This document shows, one piece after another, positions 18,151 to 26,705 of a stretch of 64,000 nucleotides of DNA. Numbering within the stretch: position 1 is the first letter of the stretch; every line of letters starts with the position of its first letter. The position numbers and the translations under genes are program-made. A model generated the notes under the pieces. The model was not told the origin of the DNA, made no database searches, and saw nothing but the letters and a program-made list of their open reading frames with translations. Origin of the DNA: Bosea sp. ANAM02. Lineage in GTDB: Bacteria; Pseudomonadota; Alphaproteobacteria; Rhizobiales; Beijerinckiaceae. Location of the stretch: positions 3,314,001 through 3,378,000 of the forward strand of contig NZ_AP022848.1 in NCBI RefSeq assembly GCF_011764485.1, in the 5' to 3' direction.

Positions 18151-19449
18151 TCAATAGATCGGGAAGCGCGCGGTGAGCGCCTTGACCTTGGCGGTGACCG
18201 CCTGCTCGATCGCGGCATTGCCTTCCTCGCCATGGGCTGCGAGCCCGTCGAGCACCTCGGCGATCAACTCGCCGACCTGCTTGAACTCGGCGATGCCGAA
18301 GCCGCGCGAGGTCGCCGCCGGGGTGCCCAGGCGGATGCCCGAGGTGGTCATCGGCTTCTCGGGATCGAAGGGGATGCCGTTCTTGTTGCAGGTGATATGG
18401 GCGCGGCCGAGCGCGGCCTCCGCCGCCTTGCCGGTGAGCTTCTTCGAGCGCAGGTCGACCAGCATCAGGTGATTGTCGGTGCCGCCGGTGACGAGGTCGA
18501 AGCCCTTGGACTTCAGCGTCTCGGCCAGCGCCTTGGCATTGGCGACAACGGCATGGGCGTAGGTCTTGAATTCCGGCTGCAGCGCCTCGTGGAAGGAGAC
18601 CGCCTTGGCCGCGATGACATGCATCAGCGGGCCGCCCTGGATACCCGGGAAGATCGCCGAATTGACCTTCTTCGCGATCGCCTCGTCATTGGTCAGGATC
18701 ATGCCGCCGCGCGGGCCGCGCAGGGTCTTGTGCGTCGTGGTGGTGACGACATGGGCGTGCGGGAACGGCGAGGGATGCGCGCCGCCGGCGACGAGCCCGG
18801 CGAAATGGGCGATGTCGACCATGAACCAGGCGCCGACCTTGTCGGCGATCTCGCGGAAGCGGGCGAAGTCCCAGTGACGGGCATAGGCCGAGCCACCGGC
18901 GACGATGACCTTCGGCTTGTGCTCTACGGCGAGGCGCTCCATCGCGTCGTAGTCGATCATCTGGTCGACGACGCAGACGCCGTAGGAGACGACGTTGAAC
19001 CACTTGCCGGACTGGTTGACCGGCGCGCCATGGGTCAGGTGCCCGCCGGCGGCGAGGTCGAGGCCCATGAAGGTGTCGCCCGGCTGCATCAGGGCCATGA
19101 AGACGCCCTGGTTGGCCTGCGAGCCGGAATTCGGCTGGACATTGGCATAGGTGCAGCCGAAGAGCCGGGTGGCGCGCTCGATCGCGAGCTTCTCGGCGAT
19201 GTCGACGAACTGGCAGCCGCCGTAATAGCGGCGGCCCGGATAACCCTCGGCATATTTGTTGGTCATCACCGAGCCCTGCGCCTCGAGCACGGCGCGGGAG
19301 ACGATGTTCTCGGAGGCGATCAGCTCGATCTCGTCGCGCTGGCGACCGAGCTCCAGGTCGATCGCGCGGGCGATCTCGGGATCGGCATCGTGCAGCGAGG
19401 CGCCGAAGAAGGAGTTCGAGAGGTGCTTGTCCAGCGCGGCGTCGGTCAT
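18151..19449 (-). CDS. glyA: Serine hydroxymethyltransferase
   Basis: A 432-residue PLP enzyme that interconverts serine and tetrahydrofolate with glycine and 5,10-methylene-tetrahydrofolate. Markers are [20 protein letters not shown] near the N-terminus, [14 protein letters not shown], the PLP-lysine segment [15 protein letters not shown], and [14 protein letters not shown] near the C-terminus. It is the first gene of a minus-strand run continuing through nrdR, ribD, ribE, ribH, nusB and thiL, which ties one-carbon metabolism to nucleotide and flavin supply. Confidence 0.98.
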   Translation of the reverse strand: MTDAALDKHLSNSFFGASLHDADPEIARAIDLELGRQRDEIELIASENIVSRAVLEAQGSVMTNKYAEGYPGRRYYGGCQFVDIAEKLAIERATRLFGCTYANVQPNSGSQANQGVFMALMQPGDTFMGLDLAAGGHLTHGAPVNQSGKWFNVVSYGVCVVDQMIDYDAMERLAVEHKPKVIVAGGSAYARHWDFARFREIADKVGAWFMVDIAHFAGLVAGGAHPSPFPHAHVVTTTTHKTLRGPRGGMILTNDEAIAKKVNSAIFPGIQGGPLMHVIAAKAVSFHEALQPEFKTYAHAVVANAKALAETLKSKGFDLVTGGTDNHLMLVDLRSKKLTGKAAEAALGRAHITCNKNGIPFDPEKPMTTSGIRLGTPAATSRGFGIAEFKQVGELIAEVLDGLAAHGEEGNAAIEQAVTAKVKALTARFPIY

Positions 19450-19570
19450 GTCCGGCTCCTGAAGTTCGACGGCCGGCGGGCGCCCGGCTTCGTCGCGGCT
19501 CCCCTACCATGCAGCGGGGGGCTGTCCAAGCGATAGATGGCGCCGCGGACAGGCTGCATCGCCGCAGCGG

Positions 19571-20053
19571 TCAATCACCTCGCGGCCGCCGCCTCGGCAG
19601 CAGATTCTTCTCTTTTTCCGGACGGGACGGCGTATCCGAACGGGACGGCGGATAGGCGAGCGGCCGGCGCGAAGCCGTGCGCAGCAGCGCCCGGAAGGTC
19701 GGGCATTCCAGATGAGTCGGCGCCCGGCAATCCGCGACATGACGGAGCGCGTCGCGCAACGTCCGCAAGCCGATCATCTGCCGCTGCAGGTCGTCGGCCC
19801 GCGCCCGCAACTGCTCGCGCGGGATATTCGGCTGCCCGTCCGCACCGAACATCGCGGCAATCTCGTCCAGCGAGAAGCCCGCGGTCTTGCCGAGCCCGAT
19901 CAGCGACAACCGGAGCAGCACATCGGGATCGTATTGCCGCCGCAGGCCACGCCGCACCTCCGAGCGGATGAGGCCGATCTCTTCGTAATAGCGCAGGGCC
20001 GAGGCCGGAACGCCCGAGCGCTCGGCGACCTCTCCGATATCCAGCAACAACAT
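19571..20053 (-). CDS. MerR-family regulator of the divergent MFS transporter gene
   Basis: A 160-residue MerR protein. The DNA-binding part (residues 1-70) reads LDIGEVAERSGVPASALRYYEEIGLI, then RQYDPDVLLRLSLI. A long dimerisation helix follows, then a two-cysteine motif (DCRAPTHLECPTF) near residues 108-120 that could bind a metal or sense redox state. It lacks the four-cysteine [2Fe-2S] motif of true SoxR. The ATG at 20053 is chosen; the frame runs far upstream through the divergent gene. It is transcribed away from the MFS gene across a spacer containing a MerR-type promoter. Confidence 0.88.
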   Translation of the reverse strand: MLLLDIGEVAERSGVPASALRYYEEIGLIRSEVRRGLRRQYDPDVLLRLSLIGLGKTAGFSLDEIAAMFGADGQPNIPREQLRARADDLQRQMIGLRTLRDALRHVADCRAPTHLECPTFRALLRTASRRPLAYPPSRSDTPSRPEKEKNLLPRRRPRGD

Positions 20054-20054
20054 G

Positions 20055-20085
20055 TTGACCTCAAGTCGACTTGAATTCGTAGGCT
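20055..20085 (+). promoter_or_regulatory. MerR-type promoter with 19-bp spacer and a SoxR-box-like palindrome
   Basis: A -35 hexamer TTGACC (20055-20060) and a -10 hexamer TAGGCT (20080-20085) are separated by 19 bases, the lengthened spacing typical of promoters untwisted by MerR activators. The spacer contains a perfect 14-base palindrome, TCAAGTCGACTTGA (20061-20074), close to the E. coli SoxR operator core. It drives the MFS gene starting at 20121. The divergent regulator begins at 20053, so the same site probably controls both. Confidence 0.75.
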
Positions 20086-20120
20086 CTGCTGAACGGATCA
20101 ATTCGGCAAGAGGAAAAATC

Positions 20121-21323
20121 ATGGAAAGCCTTGTTTCGATAAGGGAAAGACCGATCTGGCAGGACCCGCGCGCGGTCGCGCTTCTGCTGGCGGCATCGCT
20201 CACGACGATGGCGAACGCGACGATCAGTCCGGCATTGCCGGGCCTCGAGCGGCTGTTCGCCGACGACCCCAACGCCGCGCTGCTGACGCGGCTGCTGGTA
20301 CCGGCGCCCTCGCTCAGCGTCGCGCTGTTCGCGCCGCTGGCCGGCATCGCCGCCGACCGGATCGGACGGCGCGCGATGCTGCTCGCGGGCGTCGTCCTGT
20401 TCGTGATCGCGGGCTGTGCCGGGCTCGTCCTGCCCGATCTGCCGTCGATCTTCGCCAGCCGCCTCGTTCTCGGCATCGCCGTCGCGCTGATCATGACGGC
20501 GCAGACCGCGTTGATCGGCGACTATTTCACCGGGGACGATCGCAACGCGCTGACCGGCCTGCAGATCTCGGCACGGAATTTCGGCGGGCTCGTCTTCATC
20601 TCGCTGGCCGGCTGGGCCGCGACCCTGTCTCCGCGCCTGTCGTTCGCGATCTACGGGCTGGCGGGCGCGTTCCTGCCCTTGATGTGGCTGGCGATCGTCG
20701 AGCCGCCGCGCATCGCGGCCGCGCCGGGCGCCACGTCGATCAGCGGCGATGACGGGCATCCGTCCTGGCGCGGCCTGCTTGCCGCGCTCGTCCTGCTGCA
20801 AGGCGTGACGAACATGATCTTCTTCCTGATGCCGACGCAGATCTCGTTCTTCCTGGAGACGCGAGGCTACGAGAGCGCGGTGATGACGGGAACGGTCCTC
20901 GGCCTGCTCATGATCTCGGGCGGCGGCTGCGCCCTGCTCTATCGGCGCGCCCAGCGGGCGATCGGCTCCACGGGCATCTTCGCCGCCGGCTATGCCGCCA
21001 TGGCGCTGGGTTTCCTGCTGCTGGCCGGCATGGCATCGACGCCGGCGCTGCTGATCGCGGCACTGCTGATCGGGGCCGGTTATGCGCTGGTCTCGCCGGG
21101 CTTCGTCGTCATGGCGCTCGATCTCGCACCCGCACGATCCCGCGGCCTGGCCGGAGGCATCCTGACCGCCTCGATCTTCATCGGCCAGTTCTGCTCGCCG
21201 CTGGCCAGCATGCCGCTGATCGCCGCCTTCGGCTACGGGGCGCTGTTCGGCGGCACGGCCGGGCTGCTCGTGCTCATGGCACTGATCGCCGGCGCCGCGG
21301 CGCTCCTCTACCCGAAGGCCTGA
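20121..21323 (+). CDS. MFS drug/metabolite exporter controlled by the divergent MerR regulator
   Basis: A 400-residue, 12-helix MFS protein. The motif-A loop reads APLAGIAADRIGRRAML and a motif-C-like glycine-rich helix 5 follows, which favours an antiporter (efflux) type. The ATG at 20121 has an AAGAGGA site. The longer frame from 20052 would include the promoter and is rejected. Divergence from a MerR regulator with an operator in the shared spacer suggests an inducible exporter. The inducing compound and substrate are unknown. Confidence 0.9.
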   Translation: MESLVSIRERPIWQDPRAVALLLAASLTTMANATISPALPGLERLFADDPNAALLTRLLVPAPSLSVALFAPLAGIAADRIGRRAMLLAGVVLFVIAGCAGLVLPDLPSIFASRLVLGIAVALIMTAQTALIGDYFTGDDRNALTGLQISARNFGGLVFISLAGWAATLSPRLSFAIYGLAGAFLPLMWLAIVEPPRIAAAPGATSISGDDGHPSWRGLLAALVLLQGVTNMIFFLMPTQISFFLETRGYESAVMTGTVLGLLMISGGGCALLYRRAQRAIGSTGIFAAGYAAMALGFLLLAGMASTPALLIAALLIGAGYALVSPGFVVMALDLAPARSRGLAGGILTASIFIGQFCSPLASMPLIAAFGYGALFGGTAGLLVLMALIAGAAALLYPKA

Positions 21324-21496
21324 CCGACCACCCGATATCCGCGTGTCAAAACACGGTCGGCGTGCTCCCAGGCCTCGCAGGAGGGAGATGGATCGGCGGA
21401 GCCGCCCAAGACATCGGCCGGCTCCGCCACAATGGTTAACAGATTATGGCTTGCAGCTTGCTGCGCATGACCCAGCGCAACACTGGATGCCTCCCG

Positions 21497-21850
21497 ATGA
21501 CACAGAACGCCCCAAAACGGAACGCGAGTCCTGTTCCAGATTCGACTCCGGCGATCTCCAGCCAGTTCAAGAGGGTCTTCCTCGGCGGAGCGAGCGTCTT
21601 CGTGCTGTCGATGCCGTTGCTGGGCCAGGAGGCTGCCGCAACCGAAACCTGGACGGTGACCCGGCAGTACTATCCGGGCGGCTCCACGAGCGTCCACCGC
21701 TGGTCCCCGGACGGTTACACCAACGTCTCTCGCCTCAACAATCCGGCGCCCGGGAACAATTGCCCCGTTCCGGCCTTCGAAGTCATCAATCCCGGCCCCG
21801 GGGAAGCGCGCTGCGTCGGCTATGTCGCACCGTCCTGGCTGACCCGATGA
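21497..21850 (+). CDS. Small exported hypothetical protein
   Basis: A 117-residue product from the ATG at 21497. A hydrophobic stretch (VFLGGASVFVLSMPLLG) at about residues 28-44, followed by EAAATET, looks like a late signal peptide or anchor with an Ala-X-Ala cleavage site. The mature part is Pro/Gly/Asn-rich with two cysteines (near NNCPVP and ARCVGY) that could form a disulfide. No family is recognised. The ribosome-binding site is weak and an earlier ATG exists at 21446, so the start is uncertain. Confidence 0.45.
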   Translation: MTQNAPKRNASPVPDSTPAISSQFKRVFLGGASVFVLSMPLLGQEAAATETWTVTRQYYPGGSTSVHRWSPDGYTNVSRLNNPAPGNNCPVPAFEVINPGPGEARCVGYVAPSWLTR

Positions 21851-22282
21851 GAGAGACCGTGCCGACCAGCCTCGCACCGCGAGCGACTGGTGGTTCGGCA
21901 CGGCCATACCCTTGATATTGCTCCGGATTGCTTCGGGGCCGGGCTCGCCCTTCGTTTCGCTGCAATCGCGAACGCCGGCGCGCTCCTGCGGCGCGAGATG
22001 CCGCGCGGCAAAGCGGAACGCCTGCTTCGTCCGTGGGGCGTCGGCTTCCACGTGGCAGTTTAGAATCTCGAAAAACTCACGACCTCCTGTCTTTTCGTCA
22101 AGCCCGTCAGTCGAGCTTGCCCTCCGACCAGAATCCTCAGCTGATTTCGCTTTTCCGGATAGACGATTATCACGCCTGTCCAGCTTCTCCATTTCGTCAC
22201 TTCACTCGGCAGACACGAAGCGCTTGTCGTTTCTCTCCCGATGCCCGAAGGTAGCTCGGCGATTGCTAGAAGGAGGTTAGGC
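21851..22282. other. Gap of about 430 bases without a convincing gene
   Basis: Short frames occur on both strands, but none has a start site, hydrophobic pattern or recognisable motif that makes it credible. The stretch is somewhat less GC-rich than the flanking genes. The only clear signal is the AGGAGG at 22271-22276 serving the next gene. Confidence 0.6.
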
Positions 22283-22666
22283 ATGCGCGTTCTCATCACC
22301 GTGATCACCTTTGCCACGGCCGGCTATTCGATGATTTCAGCAGCAGAGGCGGCCTGCACCGGGACAAATGGCAGAGGCTGGGGCAGAGGCAATGGCGCCG
22401 GGCAGTTCGAGATGAGCTCGGCGGACAGGAACTGCAGGATCAGCTTCCCCGGCGTGATCAACGAATCTGCGGGAACGCGCTTCCCGGCCACGCAGGTCAC
22501 CGTCACCCGCTCTCCCGGCTCGGGGAAGCTTTCCGTGACGAAGCAGGGCCTGATCTATACGCCCGGCAAGGGCTTCAAGGGTTCCGACACATTCTGCACC
22601 ACCAACACCACGCCGAAGGCGCCCGGCATGACCCTGGGCGGCTGCGTGACGGTCACCGTGCGATAG
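22283..22666 (+). CDS. Small secreted protein with a cadherin/Ig-like strand pattern
   Basis: A 127-residue protein with a clear signal peptide (MRVLITVITFATAGYSMISAAEAA, cleavage about residue 24) and an ideal AGGAGG just upstream, which fixes the start at 22283. The mature part shows GSGKLSVTKQGLIYTPGKGFKGSD, a pattern common in bacterial Ig/cadherin-like domains (GxL, YTPxxGFxGxD), with cysteines at FCTT and GGCVTV that may pair. It is likely periplasmic or extracellular. The function is unknown. Convergent with ldtP. Confidence 0.7.
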   Translation: MRVLITVITFATAGYSMISAAEAACTGTNGRGWGRGNGAGQFEMSSADRNCRISFPGVINESAGTRFPATQVTVTRSPGSGKLSVTKQGLIYTPGKGFKGSDTFCTTNTTPKAPGMTLGGCVTVTVR

Positions 22667-22690
22667 AACCGGCGAAACAACGGCCCAAAG

Positions 22691-22717
22691 AAAAACCCGC
22701 CGGACAGCCGGCGGGTT
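22691..22717 (-). terminator. Intrinsic terminator of the L,D-transpeptidase gene
   Basis: A perfect 10-bp stem (22694-22703 and 22708-22717) with a 4-base loop. On the minus strand it is followed by TTTTTC, 28 bases after the ldtP stop. The plus strand lacks a good T-run after the stem. Confidence 0.85.
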
Positions 22718-22744
22718 CGAAAGCAACGCCAGGGCGGCGCGGCG

Positions 22745-23989
22745 TCAGATGTCCTGATCGCCCTGCAGCGCGGCAACGGGCGCAGGTCCCAGACCGTCCT
22801 TGTTATAGATGTCATCGCGGAACTGCACGCCGCCATCGGGCGTCGCCCAGGCGGTGATATAAACCCAGTAGCAGGCGACCGGATCGGCGATGCGGGCGTT
22901 GACGCGCTGGCCCGACTGGATCGTCTCGTCGATCTTGGCGCGATCCCAGCCAGGCGTGTTCTTCAGCAGCCAGGCGACATAGTCGCGCACGTTCTGGACG
23001 CGCATGCAGCCCGAGGAGACAAAGCGGTAATCGTCGCCGAAGATGCCCTTCGACGGGGTGTCGTGCATGTAGACGCCGTGCGGGCTGGGGATGTTGATGC
23101 GCACGAAGCCGAGCGAGTTGAAATCGCCGCCGGGATCCTGCCGGAAGGTGTAGCGGGTCGCCTCGTCGGAGTTCCAGTTGACGCTGGCCGGCGAGATCTC
23201 GCCGCCATTCGGCGAGATGATGCGGATCTTGTTCTCGGTGAGGTAGGTCGGCTCCTTGCGCATCTTCGGGATCAGATCCTTGCGGATGATCGAGGCCGGA
23301 ACCGTCCAGGTCGGGTTGAAATTGACCTCGGGAATCCTGGTCTGGAGCAAGGGCGACTGGCGGTCGATCTTGCCGACGCCGGCCGCATGGCGGGTCGCGA
23401 CATGACCGTTCTCGACGGTCTCGACCATCGCGGCGGGGATGTTCGCGACGACATAGCGCCCGCCGAGATTGCCCGACCAGGTGCGCAACCGGACGACATT
23501 GGTCTCGAGCTGGCGGATGCGATGGTCGATCGGCACATTGAGGGCGGCGACCGTGGCCCGGTTGATCGACCCGGTGGTGGAAAGGCCGACGCGCGACTGG
23601 AAGCGGCGCACACCCGCCTCGACATAGGAATCGTAGATGCTGCTTTCGCCGGCGGCGGGGTCGAGGTCGCCGGTGACGATCAGGCGGCGGCGCAGGGCCA
23701 CCACGCCCGGCCCCTTGGCACCCACGCCCATACGATCGGGCAACTGAACCTGCGGCCAGCCGCCGCGCGCCGCGAGATCGCGATAGGCCACGATCGCCTG
23801 CTCGGTCGCCTGCAGGGCCTCGGGCGACAGCATCGGCGTCGAGGAGCGCAGAACGGCGTTGCGGGCGCCGGCATCGTAACGCTGGCGCCACTCGGCCTGC
23901 TGGGCGAGCGCCGGTGCGGCGGCAGCCGTCGCGGCGCCCGACAACAGGGCCAGCACGGTTTCGCGGCGGGTCAGGCTCAACTGCGACAT
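22745..23989 (-). CDS. ldtP: L,D-transpeptidase with N-terminal peptidoglycan-binding region (LdtP/YcbB-like)
   Basis: A 414-residue periplasmic enzyme that forms 3-3 crosslinks in peptidoglycan or ties proteins to it. The signal peptide starts RRETVLALLSGAATAAAAPALA. A PG-binding-like region follows (AGVRRFQSRVGLSTTGSINRATVAALN, residues about 120-150). The YkuD catalytic domain contains the HDTPSKGIFGDDYRFVSSGCMRV region, with the catalytic Cys near residue 327. The ATG at 23989 has an AGAGGGAAG site. The adjacent LdtR-type regulator, about 290 bases upstream, matches the ldtR-ldtP pair known from Liberibacter and rhizobia; the gene symbol rests on that context. Confidence 0.9.
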   Translation of the reverse strand: MSQLSLTRRETVLALLSGAATAAAAPALAQQAEWRQRYDAGARNAVLRSSTPMLSPEALQATEQAIVAYRDLAARGGWPQVQLPDRMGVGAKGPGVVALRRRLIVTGDLDPAAGESSIYDSYVEAGVRRFQSRVGLSTTGSINRATVAALNVPIDHRIRQLETNVVRLRTWSGNLGGRYVVANIPAAMVETVENGHVATRHAAGVGKIDRQSPLLQTRIPEVNFNPTWTVPASIIRKDLIPKMRKEPTYLTENKIRIISPNGGEISPASVNWNSDEATRYTFRQDPGGDFNSLGFVRINIPSPHGVYMHDTPSKGIFGDDYRFVSSGCMRVQNVRDYVAWLLKNTPGWDRAKIDETIQSGQRVNARIADPVACYWVYITAWATPDGGVQFRDDIYNKDGLGPAPVAALQGDQDI

Positions 23990-24206
23990 CTCTTCCCTCT
24001 TCAAGACTTCACGCAAGCACGCTGGTCATACGAAAACGCCGCCGGAGCGGGCGACGCCATGACGTGATGGACAGGCTTCAGGCCGCCGACGGTGTCCTAG
24101 CACAGTTAACGAGGCGTGATGACAGAGGCGAATTTAGGGCATGGCCCGCTTTTGCCACGGGCATGGCAGCAAAAGCACAGTTTCTCCTGCGCCGCCTGGA
24201 CGCGCC

Positions 24207-24237
24207 AACGCGACCGGGACGTGATCCCGGTCGCGTT
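24207..24237. repeat. Perfect 13-bp inverted repeat between ldtR and ldtP
   Basis: Arms 24207-24219 and 24225-24237 are exact complements around a 5-base loop (CGTGA). It lies 45 bases after the ldtR stop. It has no T-run, so it could be a Rho-linked or RNA-stability element rather than a classical terminator. Confidence 0.65.
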
Positions 24238-24281
24238 CAGGCAGGCGGTTTCGATGCGGACGCCGAAAATCGGCTGTTTTC

Positions 24282-24794
24282 TCAGAGCTTGTAGCGGATC
24301 TGGTCGGTCCAGAAGCGCTCCAGGCGCAGAAGGGCATTGTTCATCCGTTCGAAGTCGTCGGCCGCGATGCCGCCGATCTGCTCGACCGTGCGGACATGCT
24401 TGTCGTAGACGCCCTTCACGATATCGTGCACGGCGGAGCCCTTCTCGGTCAGGCTGATGCGGACCGAGCGGCGGTCGATGCGCGAGCGGGCATGGTGGAG
24501 ATAGCCGAGCTCGACCAGCTTCTTGACGTTGTAGGAGACGTTCGAGCCGAGATAGTAGCCGCGGGTGCGCAGCTCGCTGGCCGACAGCTCGGCATCGCCG
24601 ATATTGTAGAGCAACAGGGCCTGCACGCTGTTGACGTCGTCCCGGCCGCGGCGCTCGAACTCGTCCTTGATGACGTCGAGCAGACGGCGATGCAGCCGCT
24701 CCACCAGCGTGAGGGACTCAAGATAAAGAGGCTTCACGTTGAGTTCTGCATCGCTCGTCTTGGCAACATCAGAAGTCTTGACGCTCGCTTTCAT
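24282..24794 (-). CDS. ldtR: MarR-family transcriptional regulator LdtR
   Basis: A 170-residue winged-helix regulator. The sequence follows the LdtR pattern: YLESLTLVERLHRRLLDVIKDEFERRGRDDVNSVQALLLYNIGD (part quoted: LHRRLLDVIKDEFE), ELRTRGYYLGSNVSYNVKKL (recognition helix) and SRIDRRSVRISLTEKG (wing). In Liberibacter and Sinorhizobium this regulator controls an L,D-transpeptidase gene and stress tolerance. Here it lies directly upstream of ldtP on the same strand. An inverted repeat at 24904-24928 in its upstream region is a candidate operator. Confidence 0.9.
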   Translation of the reverse strand: MKASVKTSDVAKTSDAELNVKPLYLESLTLVERLHRRLLDVIKDEFERRGRDDVNSVQALLLYNIGDAELSASELRTRGYYLGSNVSYNVKKLVELGYLHHARSRIDRRSVRISLTEKGSAVHDIVKGVYDKHVRTVEQIGGIAADDFERMNNALLRLERFWTDQIRYKL

Positions 24795-24903
24795 GGTATA
24801 TCCCGCCTGTTGTGTGTCGGCCGGGATTTGTCTCCCGGTCCGCTTCTGAAAAACACCATAAGCCAGAGCGGATGAAAACGAGTTTAAATATCAGGATGAA
24901 TCA

Positions 24904-24928
24904 GGGATTTACCCCTTTGGGTGAATCC
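24904..24928. promoter_or_regulatory. Candidate operator: near-perfect inverted repeat upstream of ldtR
   Basis: The half-sites GGATTTACCC and GGGTGAATCC are separated by CTTT. They are complementary except for one G-T position. The element lies about 110 bases upstream of the ldtR start in an AT-rich patch. An operator role is inferred only from symmetry and position. Confidence 0.35.
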
Positions 24929-25024
24929 TAAGTGAAGCCAGAAACGCTTAAGCTAAAGCGATTCTTACCATGACTCGGCGCAATCGAAGGGCCGAGCGCC
25001 CCAATCGTCATTGCGAACCCGCAC

Positions 25025-25159
25025 TGTCATCCCGTGCGCGGTGCAGCGCGCAGCGGTGCGCCGCAGACACGGGACCGCGTGACGAGAAGGCGCCTTTTCC
25101 GGAGCACGGTCCCGTGTCTGCGCAGCAGCGTTTCACGCTGCGGCGCGCACGGGATGACA
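25025..25159. repeat. Long palindromic intergenic repeat, family C, copy 1
   Basis: A 135-base element with perfect 16-bp terminal inverted repeats (25025-25040 and 25144-25159, TGTCATCCCGTGCGCG) and internal CACGGGACCG/CGGTCCCGTG arms. A relative lies at 27976-28101. Confidence 0.85.
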
Positions 25160-25206
25160 GGCGTCTTTTCAGGATGGCGGTCCCGCGTCTGCCGGCGCGC
25201 CGCCAG

Positions 25207-25647
25207 CTACTCCGCCTCGTTCTCGGCCGCCCAGGTCGCCAGGAAGTAGACGGCGATCAACCCGATATAGAGCCCGACGAGCCAGGCCGTCATCGGCACG
25301 AAGCGCGGGAAGAAGAAGCCCAGCAGCATCTGGCTGATCGCGGCGAGCAGCCAGAGCACGCCGCCCCAGGTCGAAGTCAGCCAGAGGCCGACCGCGGCGA
25401 CGAGATCGATCACCGCGAAATAGACGACGATCGCCTGATAGCTGAGCAGGCGGTTCTCGAAGGGCGGCTGCGGATTGCCCGGCAGGCCGAAGATGACCAT
25501 CCACGCGGTCAGGCCCTTGGCGAGCCAGAAGGCCGAAAGCAGGCGCAGGAACCAGACGAGCACGAGCCGCCAGCGGTTCGCCGGCTTGCCCTCGGCCTCG
25601 CCGGCGCGGGTGCCACGCAGCGCATCGCCATCTCCACCCAGCCCCAA
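25207..25647 (-). CDS. Four-helix membrane protein (DUF6163-like)
   Basis: A 146-residue protein with four predicted transmembrane helices after a polar N-terminus: WRLVLVWFLRLLSAFWLAKG, YFAVIDLVAAVGLWL, GVLWLLAAISQMLLGFFF and WLVGLYIGLIAVYFLATW. It resembles the anonymous DUF6163 family of Hyphomicrobiales; the assignment is from memory of the helix pattern. The start is a TTG at 25647, supported by a GGAGGG inside the end of the upstream gene, and no in-frame ATG exists. It begins 2 bases after the HIBCH-type gene, so the two are coupled. The function is unknown. Confidence 0.75.
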   Translation of the reverse strand: MGLGGDGDALRGTRAGEAEGKPANRWRLVLVWFLRLLSAFWLAKGLTAWMVIFGLPGNPQPPFENRLLSYQAIVVYFAVIDLVAAVGLWLTSTWGGVLWLLAAISQMLLGFFFPRFVPMTAWLVGLYIGLIAVYFLATWAAENEAE

Positions 25648-25649
25648 GC

Positions 25650-26705
25650 TCAGCCCTCCAGCTTCAGTTCATCGGCGCCGAGCGAGGCGAAATAGGCATC
25701 GATATCGGTCTGCTCGACCTCGTCGAGCGTCGCGGGCCGCCAGCGCGGCGCCTGGTCCTTGTCGATCACCACGGCGCGCACGCCTTCGTAGAAATCATGG
25801 CCGCGCGCGATGCGCGAGACGATGCGGTACTCGGTGCGCATCGCCTCGGCGAAATCGAGCCCGGCTCCACGCCGCATCTGCTCGAAGGCGATGGCGACGC
25901 TGGTCGGCGACTTCACCGCAATGGTCTGCAGCAGCTTGCCGGCGAAGGCGTCGCCCTTGTCGGCAGCCCGGCGCAGGCCCGCGACCACGTCCGGCAAGGT
26001 CGGCGCGGCGAAGACCTCGGCCATCATGGCCTTTTCGGCGTGCAGGGGGCCTGGCCCGCGCTGGAGCGTGAAGCCGGCGAGAATATCGTCGAGGGAACCG
26101 GGCTTGGTCAGCGCGTCGGCGAGTTCCTCCATCCGCTCGCTCGGCACGCCATGGGTTGCGAGGCCTGCTGCCAGCGCATCGGCCGCGCCGACTCGCTCGC
26201 CAGTCAGCGCGAGAAAGCTGCCGAAACCGCCTTCCAGGCGCGGCAGGGCATAGGTCGCGCCGACATCGGGGAAGAAGCCGATGCCGACCTCCGGCATGGC
26301 GAAGAGATAGCGATCCCCCGCGATGCGGTGGCTGCCATGCAAGGAGATGCCGACGCCGCCGCCCATGACGATGCCGTCGATCAGCGCGACATAGGGCTTC
26401 GGATAGGTCTTGATGCGGTGGTTGAGGATGTATTCCTCGCCCCAGAAGGCGAGCATCTCGTCATGGCGGCCGGCCTTGCCGCAATCATGCAGCCAGCGGA
26501 TATCGCCGCCGGCCGAGAACGCCTTCTCGCTCGTGCTGACGACGACGACGCGGGTGACCTGCGGGTCGTTTTCCCAGGCGTCGAGCGCGCGGGCGAGCTC
26601 GCGGACCATGCCGAGGCTCAGCGCGTTCAGCGCCTTCGGCCGGTTGAGCACGACGACGCCGGCTGCGCCGCGAATCTCGCAGATGATCTCGCGATCGTCA
26701 GTCAT
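25650..26705 (-). CDS. Enoyl-CoA hydratase/isomerase family protein, 3-hydroxyisobutyryl-CoA hydrolase type
   Basis: A 351-residue crotonase-fold protein of the HIBYL-CoA hydrolase class, which releases 3-hydroxyisobutyrate in valine breakdown. Diagnostic segments are KAFSAGGDIRWLHD (oxyanion hole, residues about 60-75), GIVMGGGVGISLHGSHRIAG, and MPEVGIGFFPDVGATYAL, containing the Glu/Asp pair that separates hydrolases from hydratases. The C-terminal RGHDFYEGVRAVVIDKDQAPRW block is also family-typical. It is followed after 2 bases by a membrane-protein gene. Confidence 0.92.
   Translation of the reverse strand: MTDDREIICEIRGAAGVVVLNRPKALNALSLGMVRELARALDAWENDPQVTRVVVVSTSEKAFSAGGDIRWLHDCGKAGRHDEMLAFWGEEYILNHRIKTYPKPYVALIDGIVMGGGVGISLHGSHRIAGDRYLFAMPEVGIGFFPDVGATYALPRLEGGFGSFLALTGERVGAADALAAGLATHGVPSERMEELADALTKPGSLDDILAGFTLQRGPGPLHAEKAMMAEVFAAPTLPDVVAGLRRAADKGDAFAGKLLQTIAVKSPTSVAIAFEQMRRGAGLDFAEAMRTEYRIVSRIARGHDFYEGVRAVVIDKDQAPRWRPATLDEVEQTDIDAYFASLGADELKLEG

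Larger units (their letters stand above)
24795..25206. other. Intergenic region of about 410 bases upstream of ldtR
   Basis: It holds no credible gene. An AT-richer portion (24860-24970) probably contains the ldtR promoter and an inverted repeat (24904-24928). The rest (25025-25159) is a long palindromic repeat of family C. Confidence 0.65.

Noticed and set aside
21308..22192. A 294-residue minus-strand frame overlapping the MFS end and the small exported protein.
   Set aside because: It has no motif, hydrophobic pattern or ribosome-binding site, and it competes with the more protein-like plus-strand frame at 21497.
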